Below, piece by piece: positions 18,922 to 30,302 of a DNA stretch of 64,000 nt. Positions within the stretch are counted from its first letter, which is position 1. Each line of letters starts with the position of its first letter. Source of the DNA: Comamonas testosteroni TK102. GTDB lineage: Bacteria; Pseudomonadota; Gammaproteobacteria; Burkholderiales; Burkholderiaceae_C. The notes beneath the pieces were generated by a model. The model saw nothing but the letters and a program-made list of their open reading frames with translations. It was not told where the DNA came from and ran no database searches. The translations under genes and the position numbers were made by a program. Where the stretch lies: positions 1,116,001 through 1,180,000 of the forward strand of contig NZ_CP006704.1 in assembly GCF_000739375.1 (NCBI RefSeq). The letters run 5' to 3'.

Positions 18922-20059
18922 GACGGGATTCTCCCGGTTTTGGCGCGGTCTGCTGCAAAGGCACGCTCAGGCGCACCACATACAGCCCGTCGCGCACCTT
19001 GGCGCTGAAACTGCCTTGCAGGTCGTGCAGCAGCGACAGCCTGGCCCTGACGTTGTCCAGGGCCATGCCATGGCCGGTGCTTTGATGCCCGGCACTGGCC
19101 GGCGGCAAGGTGTTGATGATCTGGATCAACGCTTCGTTGCCGCGCCTTTCGGTGCGTACCTGCAGCTTGCCGCCGCGCGCATTGGGCTCCACTCCATGGC
19201 GGATGGCGTTCTCCACCAGTGGCTGCAGCAGCAGCGGCGGCAGCAGCGCTCCATGCACGCTTTCATCGAGCTGCCACTGCATCTGCAGGCGCTCGCCAAA
19301 GCGTACCTGCTCTATGGACAGATAGCGCTGGGCCAGCTCTATCTCCTGCGCCAGCGTGGTGGTCAGATGGGGTTCGGCCAAGGCATAGCGAAACAGATCG
19401 CTGAGATCCTCGAGCAAGGCTTCTGCCTTGGCCGGCTCGGCGCGCACCAGCGCAATCGCGCTGTTGAGGGTGTTGAACAGAAAGTGCGGTCTGATGCGTG
19501 ACTGCAGCTCGGTGAGACGGGCCTGGGTCTGCGCCGGCGTGTTGCCGCGCGCGCGCAGCACCAGCGCCGTCACGAGCAGCGCGGCCAGCAGGCCTCCCGT
19601 GACGGCACTGGCCAGCCAGGGGGCTTTGTCGATGCCGATGAAGAACAGCATGCCGCAGGCATAAAGCCCTGCGAGCGCGCCCAGCAGCACGCCGGCCAGA
19701 TATTGGCCGCGCATGTCCAGACGCTGCAACTGGTGCTTGAGGCTGCAGGCGGCGATCAGCCAGACCAGGGTGCCTGGCAGGCAGGCACCGGTGAGCAGAG
19801 CCGCGCTGGCAAACCACTCCCAGAGCGAGTCCGCACCATAGATGGCAGCCGTGCCCACCACCACCTGTACAAACAGCACGGCGCGCAGCACCACGCCGGC
19901 ATTGCAGGCGTCGAACACCAGGACCGGGCGGGCCGAGGTTGGTGTGGCAGCGATGAGCGGTGAGATGGGCACGGGCGGTATGGAGCAGGACGGTGTTCGG
20001 GATGCAGACTGGAGCGAGCTGAAAATGCACCAAGGGCATTCCTGTCGACAGGGCAGCAT
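18902..20059 (-). CDS. algZ: Sensor histidine kinase, AlgZ/FimS-like (LytS-type kinase domain)
   Basis: This sensor of about 385 residues has an N-terminal membrane part of four or so helices (from VLRAVLFVQVVVGTAAIYGADS onward) and a PF06580 kinase domain. The phospho-acceptor region reads IRPHFLFNTLNSAIALVRAEP, and the ATPase part includes PLLLQPLVENAIRHGVEP and GHGMALDNVRARLSLLH. It lacks the usual H-box DHP layout, as do other AlgZ/LytS kinases. It is operonic with the regulator (20-base overlap). The start is uncertain: ATG 20059 is the first ATG, a TTG lies at 20080, and a GTG at 19972 would begin right before the first well-formed segment. No strong ribosome binding site settles this. 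Confidence 0.82.
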   Translation of the reverse strand: MLPCRQECPWCIFSSLQSASRTPSCSIPPVPISPLIAATPTSARPVLVFDACNAGVVLRAVLFVQVVVGTAAIYGADSLWEWFASAALLTGACLPGTLVWLIAACSLKHQLQRLDMRGQYLAGVLLGALAGLYACGMLFFIGIDKAPWLASAVTGGLLAALLVTALVLRARGNTPAQTQARLTELQSRIRPHFLFNTLNSAIALVRAEPAKAEALLEDLSDLFRYALAEPHLTTTLAQEIELAQRYLSIEQVRFGERLQMQWQLDESVHGALLPPLLLQPLVENAIRHGVEPNARGGKLQVRTERRGNEALIQIINTLPPASAGHQSTGHGMALDNVRARLSLLHDLQGSFSAKVRDGLYVVRLSVPLQQTAPKPGESRHAHSDR

Positions 20060-20164
20060 GCCCGGTCCGAACTGGCGCAAGTGCTGCGATTATTGGCCAG
20101 CAGCTGCGCTGCAGCGGCAATTCGCGCGGCATCTGTCGGTTCGATGCATCAGCTTTGTGCTGAC

Positions 20165-21130
20165 TCAAACAGAGGCCGCTGCCCGGCTGGCGGCCTGATA
20201 GCGTCTGAGCGACCAGACCACGCCCGCAAGAATCAGCAGCATGGGGGCCAGTTCGGCGAGCAGTGGCAGGCGCTGTTCATAGAGGAAGTGGTAGGCCAGG
20301 GCAAACAGGGTCTCGAACACCAGCAGCTGGCCCACGAAGGTGATGGGCAGGCGCTGGCTGGCGGCATTCCACATCCAGTTGCCCAGCCAGGACGAGAGGA
20401 TGGCCACGGCCAGATTCAACAGCCAGAACAGCTGCCAGCGCTGGGCCGGAATGTCGGGGCTGCCGGCGCCGCTGGCCTCAGGCGATATCAGCCAGAGCAG
20501 CACCCAGAGCAAGGCGCTGATCAGACCGACGACCAGACCCCAGAGCGTGGACCACTCCGTGCCGTTGAAGCGGCTTTGTGCCAGGTAACGGGTGTTGTCC
20601 AGCGCATAGCGGCTCCAGCAGAGCATGGCCAGCACGGCCATCAGCACGCCCAGCAGATAGCGCCCCTGGTTGCCTGCGGGCCCCGTGGTCAGCGCATGGG
20701 CGTTGACGAGCACGATGCCGGCCAGAATCAGCGCCATGGGGGCCAGCATGCGGCGCAGCGGAAGCGCGCCCTGGGTGTTGCGGCCCAGCAGCGGCACGGT
20801 GACGGGAACCAGGCCCACGATCAGCGAGGTCACGGCCATGCCTATCCATTGCACGGCGGTGGCGACCAGGGCGAAATAAACCACATTGCCCGTCAGGGCC
20901 AGCCATACCAGATGCCGGACATCGGCCGCTTGCAGCCTGGGCAGCAGCCTGGTGGCCCGGGGCAGAAAAACGCATAGGGCCACCACGCCGTAGAGCACGA
21001 AGCGGCCAAAGGTGATCTGCAGCGGCGAGAACTCCGGCAGCATGGCCGGCACGAGAAAAATCGCGCCCCAGAGCGCGCAGGCGGCCAGCGCAAAACCGAG
21101 GCCGGAAATCAGGGAAGAGCGGGAATGCAT
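20165..21130 (-). CDS. EamA/DMT-family transporter
   Basis: This 321-residue, ten-helix drug/metabolite transporter has two EamA repeats. The first opens with SGLGFALAACALWGAIFLVPAML, and the second contains LLIWS- and WNAASQRLPITFVGQLLVFETLFALAYHFLYEQRLP-type helices. ATG 21130 places the start directly before the first helix. The frame stays open well upstream to 21433 but encodes non-hydrophobic, Arg-rich sequence, so I excluded it. The substrate is unknown; family members export amino acids or metabolites. It is divergent from argH and sits between argH and the AlgZ/AlgR-like pair. Confidence 0.85.
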   Translation of the reverse strand: MHSRSSLISGLGFALAACALWGAIFLVPAMLPEFSPLQITFGRFVLYGVVALCVFLPRATRLLPRLQAADVRHLVWLALTGNVVYFALVATAVQWIGMAVTSLIVGLVPVTVPLLGRNTQGALPLRRMLAPMALILAGIVLVNAHALTTGPAGNQGRYLLGVLMAVLAMLCWSRYALDNTRYLAQSRFNGTEWSTLWGLVVGLISALLWVLLWLISPEASGAGSPDIPAQRWQLFWLLNLAVAILSSWLGNWMWNAASQRLPITFVGQLLVFETLFALAYHFLYEQRLPLLAELAPMLLILAGVVWSLRRYQAASRAAASV

Positions 21131-21470
21131 GCCGGGCGGCGCACCGGCCGCCTGGGCAGCGGCCGTGAAGGGAAGGTGAGCGGAGACGGCGTGATTGTCC
21201 GCGAAGGCCAGAAACCGGGTGGCTGCAGCCGGATTTGCCAGCTTGGCGAGATAAGGCTTGCAGGCCTTATCTATCAATCGCAGGGTGCTATTGAATCGTG
21301 AGTATGCGGAGCGCGAACAGCGCTTTGTCGCAGTGGCCGGCAATGGCTCTGGAACGCTGTGGCGCCCAAGCCGGGTCAGGCCGATAAAATCCCTGTTTCT
21401 GCTTTGCACAGCCGTCACGCCAAACTTCTGCATTGGGCGGCCTGTGGTTTTACGGGATTGTTGCCCTCAC
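21131..21470. other. Divergent intergenic region, EamA gene / argH
   Basis: These 340 bases hold the promoters of two divergent genes. Besides open frames that look like noncoding readthrough, I see one hairpin, AGATAAGG / CCTTATCT (21249-21256 with 21265-21272), and AT-richer patches near 21270-21300 and 21383-21395 that could hold promoter elements. No operator could be assigned. Confidence 0.5.
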
Positions 21471-22919
<1,449 letters not shown>

Positions 22920-22955
22920 TGGGCCCCGGCACTGTGGCGTAACGTTGACGCCTTG

Positions 22956-22984
22956 AAAGCGCCCTTTGCCGGGCGCTTTTGTTT
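22956..22984 (+). terminator. Intrinsic terminator after argH
   Basis: AAAGCGCCC pairs with GGGCGCTTT over a 6-base loop and is followed by a T-rich tract. Confidence 0.9.
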
Positions 22985-23018
22985 TGGTTAGTCTGCAAAA
23001 GAGATAAGGAGAAAACAC

Positions 23019-23999
23019 ATGACGCAATCTCGTCGTCAATTGCTGAAAGCCGGTGCGGGAGCGGTTGCAGCATCGGCCCTGGGGCCGCTGGCCTGGGCCT
23101 CGTCGGGTCAGCCCATCCGCATTCTGGTGGGCTTTCCACCCGGTGGTGGCTCGGACGCGATTGCGCGCCTGCTGGCCGACAAGCTCAAGGACGAGCTGGG
23201 CGGCGTGACGGTGCTGGTGGAAAACCGCCCCGGAGCCGGCGGCCAGATTGCAGCGCAGCTGCTCAAGGCCTCGCCTGCCGATGGTCATACGCTGTTTCTC
23301 ACGCATGACCACACCATCTCCATCCTGCCCAAGGTCGTGAAAAAGCCGGGCTTTGATCCGCAGCAGGACTTCATCCCCGTGGCCGGGGTCGCCACTTTCG
23401 TGAATGCGCTGGCCGTCTCCAGCAACACGCCGGCCAGGAATCTGGCCGAGTACGCGGCCTGGGCCAGAGGCAGTGCCAAGAACGGCACCATCGGCATTCC
23501 GGCGCCGGCATCGACCCCCGAATTTCTGGTCAAGATCCTGGCCGACCACTACCAGCTCGATCTGGTGGCCGCTCCGTATCGCGGCAGCGCCCCGCTGCTG
23601 GCCGATATGCTGGGCAATCAGATTCCGGCCGGCATTGCTTCGGTGCCCGACTTCATGGAGAACCAGAAGGCGGGCAAGCTGCGCGTGATCGGCGTGCTCG
23701 GCGCCAAGCGCCAGGCTTCCATGCCCGAGGTTCCGACCTTGCTGGAGCAGGGCATCAAGGGCTTTGAAGACATGCCTTACTACGGCATTTTTGCGCCCCG
23801 GGGCGTGCCCCAGGCCTTTGTCGAGCGCTTCTCGGCAGCGGTGGGCAATGTGCTCAAGCAGCGTGACGTCTACGCGCAGCTGACGGCACTGGGTCTTACA
23901 GTTGGATACATGAATCCCCGCCAGTTGGGGGAGCGCGAGGCCGCTTATTCCAAGGTCTGGGCCGGTATCATTCAGCGCAGCGGTTTCCAGCCGCAGTAG
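23019..23999 (+). CDS. Bug-family (TctC-like) periplasmic substrate-binding protein
   Basis: This 326-residue extracytoplasmic solute receptor is of the Bug/TctC family, hugely expanded in Burkholderiales. The leader SRRQLLKAGAGAVAASALGPLAWA contains an RR pair and may use Tat or Sec. The mature protein begins with the classic PIRILVGFPPGGGSDAIARLLADKL and has VENRPGAGGQIAA, AVSSNTPARN and VPTLLEQGIKGFE. The binding clamp typically recognises carboxylates. No TctA/TctB membrane partner is encoded nearby, so it is an orphan receptor as is common in the group. An AAGGAG box precedes ATG 23019. It is flanked by terminators on both sides. Confidence 0.92.
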   Translation: MTQSRRQLLKAGAGAVAASALGPLAWASSGQPIRILVGFPPGGGSDAIARLLADKLKDELGGVTVLVENRPGAGGQIAAQLLKASPADGHTLFLTHDHTISILPKVVKKPGFDPQQDFIPVAGVATFVNALAVSSNTPARNLAEYAAWARGSAKNGTIGIPAPASTPEFLVKILADHYQLDLVAAPYRGSAPLLADMLGNQIPAGIASVPDFMENQKAGKLRVIGVLGAKRQASMPEVPTLLEQGIKGFEDMPYYGIFAPRGVPQAFVERFSAAVGNVLKQRDVYAQLTALGLTVGYMNPRQLGEREAAYSKVWAGIIQRSGFQPQ

Positions 24000-24025
24000 T
24001 TTCGCGCGTGCAGCACATGCTCAAG

Positions 24026-24055
24026 GCCCTGCTTCACCTGTGAGGCAGGGCTTTT
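24026..24055 (+). terminator. Intrinsic terminator after the Bug gene
   Basis: GCCCTGC / GCAGGGC stem with a 12-base loop, followed by TTTT. Confidence 0.85.
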
Positions 24056-24152
24056 GCATTCTGCCGCCCCGCACTGCTGCGTCGCTGATTCCAGACTTCA
24101 GATTCAAACAGCCAGGGCCGGCGGCATGCCTGCCCCAAAAGGAAGTGACTGT

Positions 24153-27100
24153 ATGACTGTGCCTTATGCAGAGGGAAGGAAGAGGGAGCAGGTCGCGCCG
24201 CTTTGGCGCGGGCTGCTGAAGGCGGGCCTGTTATGGGGTCTGGCGGCCACGGCGGCGCACGCCGTCGGGGTGCGCCAGTTCAGCCCGCAAGGCGATGTGA
24301 GCAAGGTGGGGCAGGTGGTGGTGCAGTTCGATGCGCCTGCCGTGCGCTTTGGCGACCCCAAGGCTGAGGCGCCGGTCAACCTGCAGTGCAGCAATGCCCA
24401 GGCCGCCAAGGGCACGGGGCGCTGGAACAGCGAAAAGGAATGGGTCTTCGACTTTGCCCAGAACCTGCCCGCAGGCGTGCGCTGCACGGCCCAGCTCAAC
24501 CCGCAGTTCAAGAGCGTCTCGGGCGGGGCACTGACAGGCGCGGCCAGCTATCAGTTCCAGACCGGCGGCCCGCAGGTGGCCGGCATTGCGCCCGACACCT
24601 ATGAAGAGGTGGACGAGCAGCAGTATTTCGCGCTGCGCCTGACGGGCGCAGCATCCGTCGACAGCCTCAAGCAGCGCGTCTGGTGTACCTCCGAAGGCGT
24701 GGGCGAGCGCATTCCCGTGCAGCTGATCGAGGGCAAGGACCGCGAGGCCGTGCTCAAGCAGCGCCACTGGGACAAGGATGCGGCCCGGAATCCGCAGAAC
24801 TATGCGGTGCTGGCCTGTAACCGCCGCCTGACCTCGGGCAGCAAGATGACCCTGGTCTATGGCAAGGGCGTGGCCATGGCCAACGGCCTGGCGAGCAAGG
24901 ACGAGCAGCGCTACGAGTACCAGGTGCGCCAGCCGTTCAGTGCCGACTTCAGCTGCGAGCGCGAGAACGCCAATGCCGCCTGCCTGCCGATCCGCCCCAT
25001 GCGGCTGTCCTTCAGCGCGCCGGTGCCGCGCAAGCTGATCGAAGGCATACGCCTCAAGAGCGGTGCCTCGGCCGTGGCACCGATCATCGAGCAGAACGGC
25101 GACAAGCTGGCCGAGGATTCGCTGGTGGATAGCGTGACCTTCCCCGCCACCATGCAGCCGAACTCCAAGTATGTGGTGGAGCTGCCGCCGCAGTTCAAGG
25201 ATGCCGCGGGTCGCACGCTGAGCAATGCCAATATGTTCCCGCTGGCCACGGCCACGGGCAATATGCCGCCGCTGGTGAAGTTTGCCGCTGCGCCCTTCGG
25301 CATCGTCGAGCGCTTTGCCGAAGGCCCCAAGGGCCCGGCGCTGCTGCCCGTGACGCTGCGCAATGTGGAGCCGCAGCTTCTGGGCAAGTCGCTGGACGCC
25401 AGCGTGGTGCGCACCAAGAAAGGCGGCTCGGATGCCGACATCATCGCCTGGCTCAAAAAGGTCGAGCGCTATGACAGCTATAGCGTGGAGCGCAAGCGCG
25501 CTGCGCGCGATGTGAAGGTGCTGCCACCGGTCATCAACGACGACAAGCACTGGGTGCAGACCCGCATGCTGTCGCTGCTGGACGGCCAGAGCCAGACCCA
25601 GACGCTGGAGCTGCCCAAGGCTGCCAGGAACGATCCGCGTCCCTTCGAGGTCGTCGGCATTCCGCTGAACCCGGGCTTCCAGGTGGTGGAGATTGCCTCG
25701 CCCATGCTGGGCCAGTCGCTGCTCGACGAGGGCTATGGCGCGGGCCGCACCATGTATGTGCGCACCTCGGTGCTGGTGACCAATCTGGCCGTGCACTTCA
25801 AGCTGGGCCGCGAAAACTCCGTGGCCTGGGTGACGACGCTGGACAAGGGCAAGGTGGTGCCTGGCGCCACGGTGCAGGTCTCGGACTGCAATGGCCAGGC
25901 CATCGCATCGGCCGTGAGCGACGCGCAAGGCATTGTGACCTTCAACGGCCTCAACCCCAATCCGCCCTCCTGCAGCAACGAAGACGGCTACTACCGCAGC
26001 AGTTCCTATTTCGTGAGTGCGCGGGCCAAGACCGATGCCGGTGAGGAGCTGGCTTTCGTCTGGAGCAACTGGAACAAGGGCATAGAGTCCTGGCGCTTCA
26101 ATGTGCCGACCAGCTCCAGCAACAAGCGCGATGAAGTCGCGCATACGGTGTTTGACCGCATGCTGTTCCGTGCCGGCGAAACCGTGTCCATGAAGCACTT
26201 TCTGCGTGCCCTGACCGGGCCAGGCAAGAACTCCAAGGGCTTTGAGCAGACCCAGGACAAGCCCGACCGCCTGACCATCACCCATCTGGGCAGCGGCCAG
26301 CGCTTCACCCAGGTCCTGAGCTGGAATGCCAATGGCAGCGCGACCAGCGAGTTTCCCATCTCCAAGGCCGCTAAGCTGGGCGAATATGCGGTGGAGCTGG
26401 GCTATGCCAATGGCAGCGGCCGCCGCTCCAGCTTCAGCACCGGCATCTTCCGTGTCGAGGAGTTCCGACTGCCCGTGATGGAAGGTCGCGTGGGGCCTGC
26501 CGGCAAGGATCAGCTCTATGCGGTCAGCAGCGTGCCTGCCGAGGTGCAGATCAACTATGTCTCCGGCGGTGCCGCCGCCAATCTGCCGGTCAAGGTTTCG
26601 GCGCTGCTGCGTTCCAAGTCGCTCAATTTCGCGGACTGGGACGGCTTCAGCTTCAACCCGCCGCGCAGCGCCCAGGACATGGGCAGCAGTGACGACGAGG
26701 AAAGCACGGCGGCCGACGAGACCAAGGTGGTGGCCGACAAGCTGCCCGTGACGCTGGACAAGAACGGTCTGGGCAAGGTGAGCATCGACAAGCTGCCCAA
26801 GTCCGGCGAGCCGCGCGAGCTGCTGATGGAAGCGACCTACGCCGACCCGAACGGCGAGGTGCAGACCCTGCGCAGCACGCGCACCATCTGGCCTGCCGCC
26901 GTGGTGGCGGGCGTGCGCTCCGAGAACTGGATCTTGGTGGATCGCAAGCTGCGCTTCCAGGCGCTGACACTGGATACGGCGGGCAAGGCCCAGGCCGGAG
27001 TGCCGGTCAAGGTCGATGCCGTGGCGCGCATCACCACCTCCAGCCGCAAGCGACTGGTGGGCGGCTTCTACAGCTACGACAACCAGACCACGCTCAAGAA

Positions 27101-30100
27101 TCTGGGCACCGTGTGCTCGGGCACCAGCGACAGCCATGGCCTGGTGCAATGCGAGGCCCAGCTGTCCCAGCCCGGCGAGGTGGAGCTGATCGTCAAGGCT
27201 GCCGACAAGGATGGCCGCAGCAGCCAGGCCGCGACCTCGGTGTGGGTCACGGGCCAGGGCGAGCTCTGGTTCGGTGGCGAAGACCATGACCGCATGGACG
27301 TGCTGTCCGAGCGCAAGAGCTATGAGCCTGGCGAGACCGCGCGCTTCCAGGTGCGCATGCCCTTCCGCCGTGCCACCGCGCTGGTGGCCGTGGAGCGCGA
27401 AGGTGTCGTCAGCACCCAGGTGGTGGAGCTGACAGGCGAGAACCCCACGGTGGACGTCAAGGTCGAAGACAACTGGGGTCCCAACGCCTATGTCAGCGTG
27501 CTTGCGCTGCGCGGCCGCCTGATGGAAGTGCCCTGGTACAGCTTCTTCACCTGGGGCTTCAAGTCGCCGCTGGAGTGGTGGCGTGCCTTCTGGAATGACG
27601 GCAAGGAATTCATCGCGCCGACCTCCATGGTGGATCTCTCCAAGCCTGCCTTCCGTTTCGGCATGTCCGAAATTCGCGTGGGCCTGAAGAGCAATACGCT
27701 GGACGTCAAGGTGTCCTCGGACAAGTCCAGCTACAAGGTGCGCGGCACGGCCAAGGTCACCATCAAGGCCACGCTGCCCGATGGCAAGCCCGCTGCAGGT
27801 GCCCATGTGGCACTGGCGGCGGTGGACCAGGCCTTGCTGGAGCTGATGCCCAACAGCAGCTGGAATCTGCTCGATGCCATGCTGACACGCCGCGAATGGG
27901 GCGTGCAGACGGCCACGGCCCAGATGGAGGTGATTGGCAGGCGCCACTATGGCAAGAAGGCCGTGCCTGCGGGCGGTGGCGGTGGCCGCAGCCCCACACG
28001 CGAGCTGCTCGACACCTTGCTGCTGTGGAAGCCCGATGTGGTGCTGGACGGCAACGGCATGGCCCTGATCGAGGTGCCGCTCAACGATGCCCTGACCACC
28101 TTCCAGGTGGTGGCCGTGGCCGATGCGGGCGTGAGCCTGTTCGGCACCGGCCAGGCGGCGATCCGCACCACGCAGGATCTGCAGATCATCAGCGGCCTGC
28201 CGCCGCTGGTGCGCGAGGACGATCAGTTCCGTGCCCAGGTCACGCTGCGCAACACCTCGGCCAAGGCCATGAAGGTGGAGGTCACGCCGCGCGCCACCAT
28301 GCTGGAGCTCAAGGCCCAGACCGTGGAAATTCCCGCCGGCGAGGCGCGTGAAGTAGCCTGGGATGTGAAGGCTCCGGCCCAGCTCTCCGGCACACGTGCC
28401 GAAGCGCTGATCTGGGAGATTTCCGCGCGCGATACCGCTGGCGGCGCCGACGCTGCGCAGGATGCGCTCAAGATCAGCCAGCGCATCGTGCCCGCCGTGC
28501 CGCTGTCGGTGCAGCAGGCCACGCTGGTGCAGGTCAACGGCAGCTACAGCGTGCCCGTGAATCCGCCCGCCGACGCGCTGCCCGGCCGTGGCGGCCTGCA
28601 GATGTCGCTGGTGCCTAAGCTGACCGAAGGTCTGCCCGGCGTGCGCGACTGGTGGGCCCGCTACCCCTACTCCTGCCTGGAGCAGACCACCAGCAAGGCC
28701 GTTGGCATGAACAACGCCGAGCTGTGGGGCAGCACCATGGCCCAGCTGCCCAACTATCTGGACGGTGACGGCCTGGCCAACTACTTCCCGCCGCAGGACG
28801 GCTCGGCCAGCCGAGGCAGCGACACGCTGACTGCGCATCTGCTCAATATGTCGGCCATGGCACAGGGCGTTGACAAGCGCTTCGTGATCCCGGCCGCAGA
28901 GCGCGCACGCATGGAGGACGGTCTGATCGCGTTTGTGGAAGGCCGCATCCAGCGCAACTTCTGGAGCCCGCGCAAGGATCTGGAAATGCGCAAGCTGGCC
29001 GCCATCAGCGCGCTTGCACTGTCAGGCAAGGCCACGCCGCGCATGCTGGACAGCATCAATGCCACGCCCAACCAGTGGCCCACGCACACGGTCATCGACT
29101 GGGTGATGCTGCTGCAACGCATGAGCGATGCGCCGCAGCGCGATGAGCGCCTGGCCCAGGCCATGCAGATCCTGCGCGCCCGTCTGACCTTCAACGGCAC
29201 GCGTGCCGGCTTCTCGACCGATCAGGACGATGGCTGGTGGTGGCTGATGCAGGGCCCGGACGTGAATCTGGCGCGCCTGATTCTGGCGACCATCAACGAT
29301 CCTGCCTGGACCGAGGACATGCCGCGTCTGGTCAGCGGCTTCATCGCGCGCCAGCAGGCCGGTGCCTGGAACACGACCACGGCCAACCTCTGGGGCGCTC
29401 TGGCGCTGCGCCGCTTCTCGCAGAAGTTCGAGTCCGAGCCCGTGGCCGGCAGCACCGTGGCCAGCATGAACGGCAACGAGGCCAAGGTGAACTGGGCCGA
29501 TGTCAGGCGCGCCACTGCCGAGGATGCGCAGGGCTCTGCCCATGCCAACAGCGTCTTCGGTGAACCCGTGCGCGCCGGCGGCCTGATGAACAACACCATG
29601 TTCATGCCCTGGGCCAAGGCCGGCAAGGGTCAGCTCAGCGTGACGCAGCAAGGCACGGGCAAGCCCTGGCTGACCGTGCAGTCCGTGGCGGCCGTGGCCC
29701 TCAAGGCGCCGTTCAGCGCAGGCTACACCATCAAGAAGACCGTCACGCCCGTGGAGCAGGCGGACAAGGGTCTGTTTGGTGGCGGCCAGTACACGCGCGG
29801 CGATGTGCTGCGCGTGACGCTGGAAGTGCAGGCCAAGACCGATATGACCTGGGTGGCCATCACCGATCCCGTCCCCACGGGGGCGACCATTCTGGGCGGC
29901 GGCCTGGGCCGTGATTCGGAGATCGCGTCCAAGGGCGAGAAGCAGGAGGGAGCCGGCTGGCTGGCCTACGAGGAGCGCAGCTTCGAGTCCTACCGTGCCT
30001 ACTACCAGTACCTGCCCGCAGGGACGACCAAGGTCGAATACACCGTGCGCCTGAACAATGCCGGTGAGTTTGCCCTGCCGCCCACGCGTGCCGAAGCGCT

Positions 30101-30164
30101 GTATGCGCCCGAGATGTTTGGCGAGATTCCCAATGCCAAGCTCAAGGTGGTGATGCCCAAGTAA
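24153..30164 (+). CDS. Bacterial alpha-2-macroglobulin with intact thioester motif
   Basis: This 2003-residue secreted protein is a bacterial alpha-2-macroglobulin, a protease trap thought to guard the periplasm. The signal peptide (LLKAGLLWGLAATAAHA) has no lipobox Cys, so unlike E. coli YfhM it is probably soluble in the periplasm. An N-terminal Ig/MG region begins VRQFSPQGDVSKVGQVVVQF. An MG2-like stretch includes DEVAHTVFDRMLFRAGETVSMKHFLR, and a segment near the A2M domain reads LLLWKPDVVLDGNGMALIEVPLNDALTTFQVVAV. The thioester motif CLEQ is at 1508-1511 in YPYSCLEQTTSK, followed by alpha-helical complement-like repeats and an adhesin-like C-terminal domain. It exceeds YfhM (about 1650) in length. 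ATG 24153 is chosen because the signal peptide follows; the upstream frame is unrelated. The usual partner pbpC lies 7 kb downstream. Confidence 0.92.
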   Translation: MTVPYAEGRKREQVAPLWRGLLKAGLLWGLAATAAHAVGVRQFSPQGDVSKVGQVVVQFDAPAVRFGDPKAEAPVNLQCSNAQAAKGTGRWNSEKEWVFDFAQNLPAGVRCTAQLNPQFKSVSGGALTGAASYQFQTGGPQVAGIAPDTYEEVDEQQYFALRLTGAASVDSLKQRVWCTSEGVGERIPVQLIEGKDREAVLKQRHWDKDAARNPQNYAVLACNRRLTSGSKMTLVYGKGVAMANGLASKDEQRYEYQVRQPFSADFSCERENANAACLPIRPMRLSFSAPVPRKLIEGIRLKSGASAVAPIIEQNGDKLAEDSLVDSVTFPATMQPNSKYVVELPPQFKDAAGRTLSNANMFPLATATGNMPPLVKFAAAPFGIVERFAEGPKGPALLPVTLRNVEPQLLGKSLDASVVRTKKGGSDADIIAWLKKVERYDSYSVERKRAARDVKVLPPVINDDKHWVQTRMLSLLDGQSQTQTLELPKAARNDPRPFEVVGIPLNPGFQVVEIASPMLGQSLLDEGYGAGRTMYVRTSVLVTNLAVHFKLGRENSVAWVTTLDKGKVVPGATVQVSDCNGQAIASAVSDAQGIVTFNGLNPNPPSCSNEDGYYRSSSYFVSARAKTDAGEELAFVWSNWNKGIESWRFNVPTSSSNKRDEVAHTVFDRMLFRAGETVSMKHFLRALTGPGKNSKGFEQTQDKPDRLTITHLGSGQRFTQVLSWNANGSATSEFPISKAAKLGEYAVELGYANGSGRRSSFSTGIFRVEEFRLPVMEGRVGPAGKDQLYAVSSVPAEVQINYVSGGAAANLPVKVSALLRSKSLNFADWDGFSFNPPRSAQDMGSSDDEESTAADETKVVADKLPVTLDKNGLGKVSIDKLPKSGEPRELLMEATYADPNGEVQTLRSTRTIWPAAVVAGVRSENWILVDRKLRFQALTLDTAGKAQAGVPVKVDAVARITTSSRKRLVGGFYSYDNQTTLKNLGTVCSGTSDSHGLVQCEAQLSQPGEVELIVKAADKDGRSSQAATSVWVTGQGELWFGGEDHDRMDVLSERKSYEPGETARFQVRMPFRRATALVAVEREGVVSTQVVELTGENPTVDVKVEDNWGPNAYVSVLALRGRLMEVPWYSFFTWGFKSPLEWWRAFWNDGKEFIAPTSMVDLSKPAFRFGMSEIRVGLKSNTLDVKVSSDKSSYKVRGTAKVTIKATLPDGKPAAGAHVALAAVDQALLELMPNSSWNLLDAMLTRREWGVQTATAQMEVIGRRHYGKKAVPAGGGGGRSPTRELLDTLLLWKPDVVLDGNGMALIEVPLNDALTTFQVVAVADAGVSLFGTGQAAIRTTQDLQIISGLPPLVREDDQFRAQVTLRNTSAKAMKVEVTPRATMLELKAQTVEIPAGEAREVAWDVKAPAQLSGTRAEALIWEISARDTAGGADAAQDALKISQRIVPAVPLSVQQATLVQVNGSYSVPVNPPADALPGRGGLQMSLVPKLTEGLPGVRDWWARYPYSCLEQTTSKAVGMNNAELWGSTMAQLPNYLDGDGLANYFPPQDGSASRGSDTLTAHLLNMSAMAQGVDKRFVIPAAERARMEDGLIAFVEGRIQRNFWSPRKDLEMRKLAAISALALSGKATPRMLDSINATPNQWPTHTVIDWVMLLQRMSDAPQRDERLAQAMQILRARLTFNGTRAGFSTDQDDGWWWLMQGPDVNLARLILATINDPAWTEDMPRLVSGFIARQQAGAWNTTTANLWGALALRRFSQKFESEPVAGSTVASMNGNEAKVNWADVRRATAEDAQGSAHANSVFGEPVRAGGLMNNTMFMPWAKAGKGQLSVTQQGTGKPWLTVQSVAAVALKAPFSAGYTIKKTVTPVEQADKGLFGGGQYTRGDVLRVTLEVQAKTDMTWVAITDPVPTGATILGGGLGRDSEIASKGEKQEGAGWLAYEERSFESYRAYYQYLPAGTTKVEYTVRLNNAGEFALPPTRAEALYAPEMFGEIPNAKLKVVMPK

Positions 30165-30193
30165 GCCCTCTGCGGTTTCTCGGCCCGACGCCA

Positions 30194-30226
30194 AGCCCCG
30201 GTCTGCGCCTGCAGCCGGGGCTTTTT
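30194..30226 (+). terminator. Intrinsic terminator after the macroglobulin gene
   Basis: AGCCCCGG pairs with CCGGGGCT across a 13-base loop and is followed by TTTTT. It closes the macroglobulin transcript before the transporter cluster. Confidence 0.88.
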
Positions 30227-30243
30227 CATGTATTGGTGCTATG

Positions 30244-30302
30244 GATACAGAAGCTGCATTCGCCTTTGAAAACGATGATTCAAAGGTATTTCTATCTGAA
30301 AT
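30244..30302. repeat. Dispersed hairpin element, copy E (diverged)
   Basis: A diverged head GAAGCTGCATTCGCC is followed by a perfect 8-bp stem CCTTTGAA / TTCAAAGG (30263-30270 with 30279-30286) and a short tail TATCTGAAAT. It belongs with the elements at 4517, 14865, 54001 and 55796, and marks the left edge of the block separating the macroglobulin and pbpC. Confidence 0.5.

Noticed and set aside
24231..28838. A 1535-codon open frame on the minus strand within the macroglobulin gene
   Set aside because: It is antisense to a clear, domain-rich protein; its His/Gly/Ala-rich translation is typical of high-GC shadow frames and has no motifs.
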